From assembly GCF_000721935.1 (NCBI RefSeq), contig NZ_KL585387.1:10905-18948 (forward strand): a DNA stretch of 8,044 bases, given 5' to 3'. Positions 1 through 6,726 of the stretch are shown in pieces (positions within the stretch are counted from its first letter, which is position 1; each line of letters opens with the position of its first letter). Origin of the DNA: Streptomyces sp. NRRL WC-3549 (GTDB lineage Bacteria > Actinomycetota > Actinomycetes > Streptomycetales > Streptomycetaceae). A program made the position numbers and the translations under genes. The notes beneath the pieces are model-generated. The model did not search any database and had not been told where the DNA came from. It saw nothing but the letters and a program-made list of their open reading frames with translations.

Positions 1-759
1 GGCCCCCATCCGCTCGTCCACGTCCGCCTCGTGGGAGCGGCGGCGCAGGAAGTCCGCGTCGGCGCCGAGCCCGTGCACGCCGATGCGGGTGCGGCCGGTG
101 CCGCCCAGGACCTCCGTGCAGCAGCCGATGAAGGCGTCCGCCCAGCGGCGGGTCAGGAACGCGGCCCGGTCGGCGCCCAGGATGCCGCGCAGCACCTGTT
201 CGCCGATGTCGTCGGGGAGCAGCCGGAAGTAGTCGACGGGCGCCCACGGGGTGTGCGAGAAGTGCCCGATGCGCACGTCGGGGCGGAGCTCGCGCAGCAT
301 GCCGGGGACCAGCGTCAGGTGGTAGTCCTGCACCAGGACCGCCGAGTCCGGGTCGGCCTCCTCGGCGAGCGCCTCGGCGAAGGCCCGGTTGTACGCCTCG
401 TAGGAGGCCCACTGCCGGCGGAACTCCGCGTCGAAGACGGGCTCGACGGGTGTCTGGTAGAGCATGTGGTGGACGAACCAGAGCACCGAGTTGGCGATGC
501 CGTTGTACGCGTCGGCGTGCACGGCGGCGTCGACGTCGAGCATCCGGACGCCGGGCTCGGACACCCCGCGCCGCACGGCCTCGCGGTCACCGTCGCTCAG
601 GGCGGCGCAGACCCACACCTTGTCCTCGACGGCGCTCAGCCCGGAGACGAGCCCGCCCCCGCCCCGTTTCGAGTCGAGCGAGCCGTCCTCCCGCAGGGTG
701 TACGACACCGGGCCGCGGTTGGACGCGACGAGGACCTTGGGGGAGTGCTCGTTGACCAT
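1..759 (-). CDS. otsA: Trehalose-6-phosphate synthase (GT20), N-terminal part, cut by window edge
   Basis: OtsA transfers glucose from a nucleotide sugar to glucose 6-phosphate, giving trehalose 6-phosphate in the cytoplasm; OtsB then dephosphorylates it. The 253 visible residues carry GT20 landmarks: NRGPVSY at 14-20, the glycine-rich donor loop RGGGGLVSGL at 32-41, WFVHHMLYQ at 94-102, QDYHL at 144-148 and GHFSHTPW near 165-172. The C-terminal nucleotide-sugar-binding half lies beyond base 1. The ATG at 759-757 is chosen because homology begins a few residues later; the upstream Shine-Dalgarno is weak. The gene lies 62 bases downstream of gpgS on the same strand, so the two may be co-transcribed. 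A 7-bp inverted repeat (782-788/800-806) sits in the gap. Established knowledge: the Streptomyces venezuelae enzyme has been reported to use GDP-glucose; the donor here cannot be read from this half. Family is certain, the exact start less so. Confidence 0.95.
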   Translation of the reverse strand, partial: MVNEHSPKVLVASNRGPVSYTLREDGSLDSKRGGGGLVSGLSAVEDKVWVCAALSDGDREAVRRGVSEPGVRMLDVDAAVHADAYNGIANSVLWFVHHMLYQTPVEPVFDAEFRRQWASYEAYNRAFAEALAEEADPDSAVLVQDYHLTLVPGMLRELRPDVRIGHFSHTPWAPVDYFRLLPDDIGEQVLRGILGADRAAFLTRRWADAFIGCCTEVLGGTGRTRIGVHGLGADADFLRRRSHEADVDERMGA

Positions 760-821
760 GTACCCGAACCTAGCCCGAAGCGCCGGTGGCCAAACGTGAC
801 ACCGGCCGCGCGTCCGGAACC

Positions 822-1772
822 CTATGCCGCGTGGCGGGAGGCGTACTCCGCGATCCGCGCCATCGGCGGCCGTTCCTCGGTGTCCACCGGGTAGGTGTGC
901 GGTTCGAAGCCGTGCTCGCCCCGCTCGAACTGGGTGATCTCGGGCCGCACCAGGTGCCCCCGGGACAGCCGCAGCTGCGCCGTGCGGTAGATGGTCGCGG
1001 CCATGCGGCCCAGGGCGTGCCCGTCCTGGTGGCGGTGTCTGCGTACGCCGACGTCGACCTGGCCGAGGGCGTCCAGGCCGACGGTGTGCAGGGCGTCCAC
1101 GAGGAGGGCCAGTTCCACTCCGTAACCGACGGGGAAGGGGAGCTGTTCGAGCAGGGAGCGGCGTACCGCGTACTCGCCGCCCAGCGGCTGGACGAAGCCG
1201 GACAGCTGGGGCCAGTGCAGATTGAGCAGCGGGCGGGCCACCAGCTCGGTGACCCGGCCGCCCTGACCGGCCCGGTCGCCCAGTGGCCGGTCGTACATGG
1301 CCTTGACGAACTGCACCGTCGGGTCGGTCAGCAGCGGGCCGACGGTCCCGGAGACGAAGTCGGCCGAGAAGTCCCTGAGGTCGGCGTCGATGAAGCAGAC
1401 GATCTCGCCACTGGTCACCAGGAGTGACCGCCAGAGCACCTCGCCCTTGCCGGGGAGGGCGGGTATCCGGGGCAGGATCGTGTCCCGGTGGACGACGCGG
1501 GCGCCCGCCTCCCGGGCGACCCGGGCGGTGGCGTCGGTGGATCCGGAGTCGATGACCACCAGTTCGTCGACGAGGCGGACCTTCTCCATCAGCTCGCGGC
1601 GGATCTCCGCGACGATCGCCCCGACCGTCGCCTCCTCGTTCAGCGCCGGCAGCACGACGCTCACACCCGCGCCGTGCGGGTCCTTCGCCCTGGCCGCCGT
1701 GAGGCGGTCGAGCGGGCGGTCGGCGGCCGACCAGGAACGCCTGGTCAGCCAGCGTTCGACCTCTTCCAGCAC
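822..1772 (-). CDS. gpgS: Glucosyl-3-phosphoglycerate synthase (GT81)
   Basis: GpgS transfers glucose from an NDP-glucose to 3-phosphoglycerate, the first step to glucosylglycerate and, in mycobacteria, to methylglucose lipopolysaccharides. The 316-residue product has a GT-A fold signature: VSVVLPALNEE at 37-47, VVIDSGSTDAT at 72-82, PGKGEVLWRS at 107-116, the metal-binding DAD at 129-131, GGRVTELVARPLL at 171-183, GYGVELALLVDA at 216-227 and RRHRHQDGH at 244-252. These resemble the mycobacterial enzyme (about 324 residues). I prefer the GTG at 1772-1770 because AGGGAG lies 8 bases upstream and family homology begins there. An in-frame ATG at 1799-1797 would add nine residues but has only a distant GGAGAG. 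The frame stays open to 1997, but that stretch runs antisense through the riboswitch. The gene reads divergently from the thrC-like gene and toward otsA. The GpgP phosphatase is not in view. Confidence 0.92.
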   Translation of the reverse strand: MLEEVERWLTRRSWSAADRPLDRLTAARAKDPHGAGVSVVLPALNEEATVGAIVAEIRRELMEKVRLVDELVVIDSGSTDATARVAREAGARVVHRDTILPRIPALPGKGEVLWRSLLVTSGEIVCFIDADLRDFSADFVSGTVGPLLTDPTVQFVKAMYDRPLGDRAGQGGRVTELVARPLLNLHWPQLSGFVQPLGGEYAVRRSLLEQLPFPVGYGVELALLVDALHTVGLDALGQVDVGVRRHRHQDGHALGRMAATIYRTAQLRLSRGHLVRPEITQFERGEHGFEPHTYPVDTEERPPMARIAEYASRHAA

Positions 1773-1808
1773 GGTCGGTACTCCCTGCCTGTGATCCATC
1801 TCGCGGTT

Positions 1809-1831
1809 CGGACGACTCTCTCCGTCGTCCG
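1809..1831 (-). promoter_or_regulatory. Hairpin in the probable gpgS leader with an SD-like loop
   Basis: An 8-bp perfect inverted repeat (1809-1816/1824-1831) encloses a 7-base loop that reads GGAGAGA on the minus strand. It lies just upstream of the alternative gpgS ATG at 1799. If the mRNA starts farther upstream, the loop would display a purine-rich, Shine-Dalgarno-like patch about 20 bases before that ATG. The fold is visible; any function is inference. Confidence 0.35.
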
Positions 1832-1900
1832 GGGCTTCGGTTACAGTCTTGAACAACGCGGAAGGCCCTCGCATGGCGGGGTCGGTCCGCGAATAAACGC

Positions 1901-1918
1901 CCGGATCCATGGATCCGG
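1901..1918. repeat. 18-bp perfect palindrome upstream of the SAM riboswitch
   Basis: The sequence at 1901-1918, CCGGATCC followed by AT and GGATCCGG, is self-complementary over all 18 bases with no spacer. It lies in the gpgS/thrC-like divergent intergenic region and ends 10 bases before the riboswitch. A dimeric regulator could bind it, or it could form a short hairpin if it lies inside the thrC-like transcript. I do not recognise the regulator. Confidence 0.5.
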
Positions 1919-1928
1919 TGCCACAGCG

Positions 1929-2052
1929 CTCATCCAGAGGGACAGAGGGAACGGCCCGTTGAAGTCCCGGCAACCCTCCCGCCGACCGCGAGGTCACGGT
2001 GGGGAAGGTGCCAATTCCGTCTTACGGCGAAATACGTCGTGAGGAAGATGAG
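1929..2052 (+). promoter_or_regulatory. SAM-I (S-box) riboswitch controlling the thrC-like operon
   Basis: This leader matches the S-box aptamer that binds S-adenosylmethionine. Stem P1 pairs CTCATC (1929-1934) with GATGAG (2047-2052). The conserved core is present: AGAGGGA repeats after P1, then GAAGTCCCGGCAACC at 1961-1975, then GGTGCCAATTCC at 2007-2018, with P3 and P4 hairpins between. The start codon at 2073 is 20 bases past P1. AGGAG at 2051-2055 overlaps the P1 3' strand, and no terminator hairpin separates the aptamer from the gene. Translational control through ribosome-site access is therefore more likely than attenuation. In the known family, SAM binding stabilises P1 and turns expression off. 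Confidence 0.92.
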
Positions 2053-2072
2053 GAGAAAGGGCCTCCGCCATC

Positions 2073-3371
2073 ATGGCTGTGCAGACAGTTGCAGCGAACG
2101 ACAATGCCTCCACCGTGGACCTCGGTCCCGCCGCGGCGCTTTCCTGCCGCGAATGCGGTGAGCGTTTCCCGCTCGGTCCCATTTTCGCCTGCGTGTCCTG
2201 TTTCGGGCCACTGGAAGTGGCCTACGACCTGCCGAGCGGTTCCCCCGAGGAGCTGAAGAAGCGCATCGCGGAGGGCCCGGACAACATCTGGCGCTACGCG
2301 CCGCTGCTGCCCGTCCCGTCCGACGTGGCGGACAAGCCCAACATCAACCCCGGTTTCACCAAGCTGGTCAAGGCCGACAACCTCGCCCGCGAACTGGGCG
2401 TCACCGGCGGTCTGTACGTCAAGGACGACTCCGGCAACCCGACGCACTCCTTCAAGGACCGTGTCGTCGCCATCGCCGTCGAGGCCGCCCGCGCCTTCGG
2501 GTTCACCACGCTCTCCTGCTCCTCGACCGGCAACCTCGCCGGTGCGGTGGGCGCCGCCGCGGCCCGCGCCGGCTTCCGCTCCTGCGTCTTCATCCCGCAC
2601 GACCTGGAGCAGGGCAAGGTCGTCATGGCCGCGGTGTACGGCGGCGAACTGGTCGGCATCGAGGGCAACTACGACGACGTCAACCGCTTCTGCTCGGAGC
2701 TCATCGGCGACCCGCTCGGCGAGGGCTGGGGCTTCGTCAACGTCAACCTCCGGCCGTACTACGGCGAGGGCTCCAAGACCCTGGCGTACGAGATCTGCGA
2801 GCAGCTCGGCTGGCGGCTGCCCGACCAGATCGTCATCCCGATCGCGTCCGGCTCGCAGCTCACGAAGATCGACAAGGGCCTCCAGGAGCTGATCAGGCTC
2901 GGCCTGGTCGAGGACCGCCCGTACAAGATCTTCGGCGCCCAGGCCGAGGGCTGCTCCCCGGTCTCCGCCGCCTTCAAGGCGGGTCACGACGTGGTGCGGC
3001 CGCAGAAGCCGAACACCATCGCCAAGTCCCTGGCGATCGGCAACCCGGCCGACGGCCCGTACGTCCTGGACATCGCCCGGCGCACCGGCGGCGCGGTGGA
3101 GGACGTGAACGACGAGCAGGTCGTGGACGCGATCAAACTGCTGGCCCGCACCGAGGGCATCTTCGCGGAGACCGCCGGCGGGGTGACGGTCGGTGTGACG
3201 AAGAAGCTGATCGACGCGGGTCTGCTCGACCCGTCGCTGACCACCGTCGTCCTGAACACCGGGGACGGGCTGAAGACGCTCGACGCGGTCGCCCCGACCA
3301 CGGGCCTGTCTGCGACGATCCGGCCCAGCCTGGACGCGTTCCGCGACGCGGGCCTCGCCGCCGCCAACTGA
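2073..3371 (+). CDS. thrC: Threonine synthase family PLP enzyme with N-terminal zinc ribbon
   Basis: Threonine synthase converts O-phosphohomoserine to threonine with pyridoxal phosphate. The 432-residue protein opens with a zinc ribbon (C25, C28, C40, C43), then a fold-type II PLP domain. K128 in HSFKDR (125-130) is the Schiff-base lysine, STGNLAGA (151-158) is the phosphate-contacting glycine loop, and YGEGSKTLAYE (230-240), ASGSQLTKIDKG (258-269) and ETAGG (366-370) follow. The ATG at 2073 has purine-rich sequence upstream (AGGAG 2051-2055; GAAAGGG 2055-2061). The gene is preceded by a SAM-I riboswitch and followed 27 bases later by a CysO-like sulfur carrier. That context does not fit plain threonine supply, and streptomycetes normally carry another thrC in a hom-thrC-thrB cluster (established knowledge). 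I infer that it may make homocysteine from O-phosphohomoserine and a carrier thiocarboxylate. Family is near certain; the exact reaction is open. Confidence 0.9.
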   Translation: MAVQTVAANDNASTVDLGPAAALSCRECGERFPLGPIFACVSCFGPLEVAYDLPSGSPEELKKRIAEGPDNIWRYAPLLPVPSDVADKPNINPGFTKLVKADNLARELGVTGGLYVKDDSGNPTHSFKDRVVAIAVEAARAFGFTTLSCSSTGNLAGAVGAAAARAGFRSCVFIPHDLEQGKVVMAAVYGGELVGIEGNYDDVNRFCSELIGDPLGEGWGFVNVNLRPYYGEGSKTLAYEICEQLGWRLPDQIVIPIASGSQLTKIDKGLQELIRLGLVEDRPYKIFGAQAEGCSPVSAAFKAGHDVVRPQKPNTIAKSLAIGNPADGPYVLDIARRTGGAVEDVNDEQVVDAIKLLARTEGIFAETAGGVTVGVTKKLIDAGLLDPSLTTVVLNTGDGLKTLDAVAPTTGLSATIRPSLDAFRDAGLAAAN

Positions 3372-3398
3372 CCACCCGAGTACGAGGAAGGAACCCAC

Positions 3399-3674
3399 AT
3401 GAGCGTCAAGGTCCGTATCCCCACCATCCTGCGCACCTACACGGGCGGCCGGTCCGAGGTCCCGGCGGAGGGCTCCGTGCTCTCCGAGGTCATCGCGTCC
3501 CTGGAGAAGGACCACCCGGGCATCGCGGGCCGCGTCCTGGACGACGAGGGCAAGCTGCGCCGCTTCGTGAACGTGTACGTCAACGACGACGACGTGCGCT
3601 TTGAGGACGGCCTGCGGACCGCCACCCCGGACGGCGCCGGCATCTCGATCATCCCGGCCGTCGCCGGAGGCTGA
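3399..3674 (+). CDS. CysO/MoaD-like ubiquitin-fold sulfur carrier protein
   Basis: This 91-residue beta-grasp protein ends in Gly-Gly (90-91), the tail that is adenylated and converted to a thiocarboxylate in ThiS, MoaD and CysO. It resembles mycobacterial CysO, as recalled: an N-terminal VRIPTILRTYTGG (5-17), a central RRFVNVYVNDDDVRF (54-68) and the ending IIPAVAGG (84-91). The Gly-Gly is already C-terminal, so no processing is needed. GAGGAAGGA (3384-3392) lies 6 bases before the ATG. The gene is 27 bases behind the thrC-like gene, with no terminator between them and a strong one after it, so both should share the SAM-riboswitch transcript. A MoaD role in molybdopterin synthesis is less likely because no moa genes are nearby. 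It plausibly donates sulfur to the neighbouring PLP enzyme. The activating E1-like enzyme (MoeZ type) and a Mec-type releasing peptidase are not in this window. Confidence 0.88.
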   Translation: MSVKVRIPTILRTYTGGRSEVPAEGSVLSEVIASLEKDHPGIAGRVLDDEGKLRRFVNVYVNDDDVRFEDGLRTATPDGAGISIIPAVAGG

Positions 3675-3697
3675 CCGCCCCGCGAACCCTTCGTGAC

Positions 3698-3728
3698 TGC
3701 CCCCTCCGCGAGAGAAGCGGAGGGGGCA
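3698..3728 (+). terminator. Intrinsic terminator of the thrC-like/sulfur-carrier operon
   Basis: A perfect 12-bp stem (3698-3709/3717-3728) with a 7-base loop starts 23 bases after the sulfur carrier stop. Only a short AATTCT follows, which is usual for Streptomyces terminators. Confidence 0.85.
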
Positions 3729-4088
3729 ATTCTGCATGGTTGAGCGGGGTACAGTTGGGGAAGTCCCCTCCGCTGCTCGTGCCGCCCGCATATGAGAATG
3801 CGCCCGGTCACGACAAGATGCAGCCAAAGTACGTGCACGCCTTGCGGCATAAGTGGCCTTTGTCTGGCCCGACTTGACCGGGAATCTCCCCCAATTTCTT
3901 GATCCGGGCGTTCGGCCGCGCTCAGAATTCTCGTCCGATTGACCTGTTGCAGAGGGCAGTTGGGCAGATACATTCAGCGGCGGTCGACGCGTTCCGACGT
4001 ACGCAACCCCCTCCTTTCGGGGGGTGAGTTCTGACCCGGGTCCGCGAAGCGCGGGCTCGTGCAAGGGCCAGTAATAGGGGAGTTAGGC
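3729..4088 (+). promoter_or_regulatory. Gene-free stretch with the cold-shock gene promoter and structured leader
   Basis: No gene is supported here. Two TTGACC hexamers (3874-3879 and 3939-3944) are possible -35 boxes. Their -10 partners are poor: CTTGAT at 3898-3903 with an 18-bp spacer, and CAGATA at 3965-3970 with a spacer of about 20 bp. Near the gene, two hairpins can form: 4006-4012/4019-4025 (7 bp, loop CCTTTC) and 4037-4046/4050-4059 (10 bp with two G-U pairs, 3-base loop). The second ends 17 bases before the GGGGAG ribosome site at 4077-4082. Long structured leaders are known to control csp mRNA stability and translation in other bacteria. That role here is inference. Confidence 0.4.
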
Positions 4089-4295
4089 ATGGCTCAGGGC
4101 ACCGTCAAGTGGTTCAACGCGGAGAAGGGGTACGGCTTCATCGCGGTCGACGGTGGTGCGGATGTTTTCGTCCACTACAGCGCGATCCAGATGGACGGGT
4201 ACCGCACCCTCGAAGAGGGTCAGCGAGTTGAGTTCGAGATCTCGCAGGGCCAGAAGGGGCCCCAGGCGGACATGGTCAAGCTCGCCGTCGGCTGA
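4089..4295 (+). CDS. CspA-family cold-shock protein (single cold-shock domain)
   Basis: This 68-residue protein is one cold-shock domain, an OB fold that binds single-stranded RNA and DNA and acts as an RNA chaperone. GTVKWFN (4-10) opens strand 1, KGYGFI (13-18) is RNP1, and VFVHY (26-30) is RNP2, slightly variant since VFVHF or VFVHH is more common. The domain finishes with [19 protein letters not shown] (47-65). Length is normal for the family. The ATG at 4089 has GGGGAG (4077-4082) 6 bases upstream. A GTG at 4059 in frame would add ten residues absent from the family and would start inside a hairpin. The gene stands alone, with terminators on both sides. Streptomycetes carry several paralogues, so the exact csp name is not assigned. 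Confidence 0.95.
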   Translation: MAQGTVKWFNAEKGYGFIAVDGGADVFVHYSAIQMDGYRTLEEGQRVEFEISQGQKGPQADMVKLAVG

Positions 4296-4324
4296 GCTCG
4301 GCGCGGTCGGTCGACGACACTACT

Positions 4325-4377
4325 CACGCGCGTAGGGCCCGTACCCCCGTAGAAGGGGTACGGGCCCTACGCGCGTG
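4325..4377. terminator. 23-bp perfect stem terminator after the cold-shock gene
   Basis: Bases 4325-4347 pair perfectly with 4355-4377 around a 7-base loop, starting 30 bases after the csp stop. There is no T run. The long GC-rich stem is typical of Streptomyces terminators and would insulate groEL from csp transcription. Confidence 0.85.
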
Positions 4378-4392
4378 CGTGCGCGCCCGCGT

Positions 4393-4465
4393 CCCGTCCT
4401 GCGGCCGTCGCCCTGTCCTGCGGCCGTCGCTCCCTCCTGCGACGTCGTCCCGTCCTGCGGTCGTC
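4393..4465. repeat. Four imperfect 18-19-bp tandem repeats
   Basis: Four units of the form CCCGTCCTGCGGCCGTCG lie head to tail at 4393-4410, 4411-4429, 4430-4447 and 4448-4465. The first two are nearly identical and the last two diverge by a few bases. They lie between the csp terminator and the groEL promoter, in a stretch with no gene. Their function is unknown; they could be slippage products. Confidence 0.6.
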
Positions 4466-4536
4466 CCCGGGCGGGGGAACGCCCGCCTCCGCCCGTCGTC
4501 CGACTACGCCCCTCCAGCGAGCCTTCTCGGAAGGCG

Positions 4537-4563
4537 CTTGCACTCGGGGGGGTCGAGTGCTAA
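4537..4563 (+). promoter_or_regulatory. CIRCE operator 1 (HrcA site) over the groEL promoter
   Basis: CTTGCACTC, a 9-base spacer and GAGTGCTAA match the CIRCE consensus TTAGCACTC-N9-GAGTGCTAA at 16 of 18 positions. The element covers the -35 to -10 interval, so bound HrcA would block RNA polymerase. Heat is expected to relieve repression, as in the known HrcA/CIRCE systems of actinobacteria. Confidence 0.85.
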
Positions 4564-4566
4564 TCA
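4538..4566 (+). promoter_or_regulatory. groEL promoter (-35 TTGCAC, 17 bp, -10 TAATCA)
   Basis: TTGCAC at 4538-4543 and TAATCA at 4561-4566 are separated by 17 bp, a good fit to a housekeeping-sigma promoter. Transcription would start near 4573, giving a leader of about 150 bases. Both hexamers overlap the first CIRCE element. Confidence 0.7.
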
Positions 4567-4572
4567 TTGGCG

Positions 4573-6348
<1,776 letters not shown>

Positions 6349-6383
6349 TCCTCCGGGATCAGCTGTTCCAGGCAGTACCTGTT

Positions 6384-6424
6384 CGACGCCGGCCCCCGGG
6401 ACCAGATCCCGGGGGCCGGCGTCG
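6384..6424. terminator. 18-bp perfect stem terminator after groEL
   Basis: Bases 6384-6401 pair perfectly with 6407-6424 around a 5-base loop, 36 bases beyond the groEL stop. It is GC-rich and lacks a T run, like the other terminators here. Confidence 0.85.
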
Positions 6425-6456
6425 TGCCGTGCGACGGGCCGGGTCGGCGTGTCCGT

Positions 6457-6543
6457 GGGCCTGCGCGGGCGGGACCCGGCGGACGGGCCTGCGCGGGCGG
6501 GACCCGGCGGACGGGACCGGGTGGACGGGCCCGCGCGAGCGGG
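6457..6543. repeat. 28-bp perfect tandem duplication plus a degenerate third copy
   Basis: Bases 6457-6484 are repeated exactly at 6485-6512, beginning GGGCCTGCGCGGGCGGGACC. A shortened, diverged continuation follows to about 6543. The block lies between the groEL terminator and the cellulase control region. I see no gene in it. It is probably slippage-generated, and copy number may vary between strains. Confidence 0.75.
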
Positions 6544-6615
6544 GCCGCGCGTCCGGTAGTTCTGTCATGACCCTGGCGTAACACGCACCACCGGGCCCAC
6601 AATGGCAGCGGCCCG

Positions 6616-6629
6616 TGGAAGCGCTCCCA
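6616..6629 (+). promoter_or_regulatory. CebR operator 1 (one mismatch) upstream of the cellulase gene
   Basis: TGGAAGCGCTCCCA matches the 14-bp CebR palindrome TGGGAGCGCTCCCA except at position 4. CebR is the LacI-family repressor that cellobiose and cellotriose release in Streptomyces. A weak candidate -10, CACAAT, lies at 6598-6603, which would put this box just past the transcription start. No convincing -35 is seen. Confidence 0.8.
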
Positions 6630-6659
6630 TCGCGCCGTGCCCTGCCTGGCGCAGCATAC

Positions 6660-6673
6660 TGGGAGCGCTCCCA
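6660..6673 (+). promoter_or_regulatory. CebR operator 2 (perfect palindrome) upstream of the cellulase gene
   Basis: TGGGAGCGCTCCCA matches the CebR consensus exactly. It is centred 44 bp downstream of operator 1, about four helical turns, so two repressor dimers could lie on the same face. It ends 53 bases before the cellulase start, probably inside the leader, where bound repressor would obstruct transcription. Confidence 0.88.
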
Positions 6674-6726
6674 TGTGGTGTCACCCGTACCTCCCTCTCC
6701 GTACGTCCGGACGAAAGGTTTCCTCG

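Noticed and set aside
31..1427. Plus-strand frames over otsA and gpgS (31-894 and 786-1427)
   Set aside because: The minus strand carries clear GT20 and GT81 motifs throughout. The plus-strand products have no recognisable features.
1773..1997. N-terminal extension of gpgS to an ATG at 1997
   Set aside because: The extension would run antisense through the SAM riboswitch, and its sequence has no family similarity. The GTG at 1772 has a proper ribosome site.
3757..3768. GGGGA-AG-TCCCC inverted repeat as an operator
   Set aside because: It is short and G/C-only in effect. Such repeats arise often by chance here, and it matches no regulator I know.
2022..4064. 680-codon open frame on the minus strand over the thrC-like operon and intergenic region
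   Set aside because: It is antisense to two well-supported genes and a terminator. Its composition is the low-complexity Asp/Arg/Gly/Val pattern of GC-rich shadow frames, with no recognisable domain.
4059..4088. GTG start for the cold-shock protein ten codons upstream
   Set aside because: The GTG lies at the end of a hairpin, lacks a ribosome site and adds residues not found in the family.
4393..4465. Possible CRISPR array
   Set aside because: The units are directly adjacent with no spacers, are imperfect, and have no cas genes nearby.
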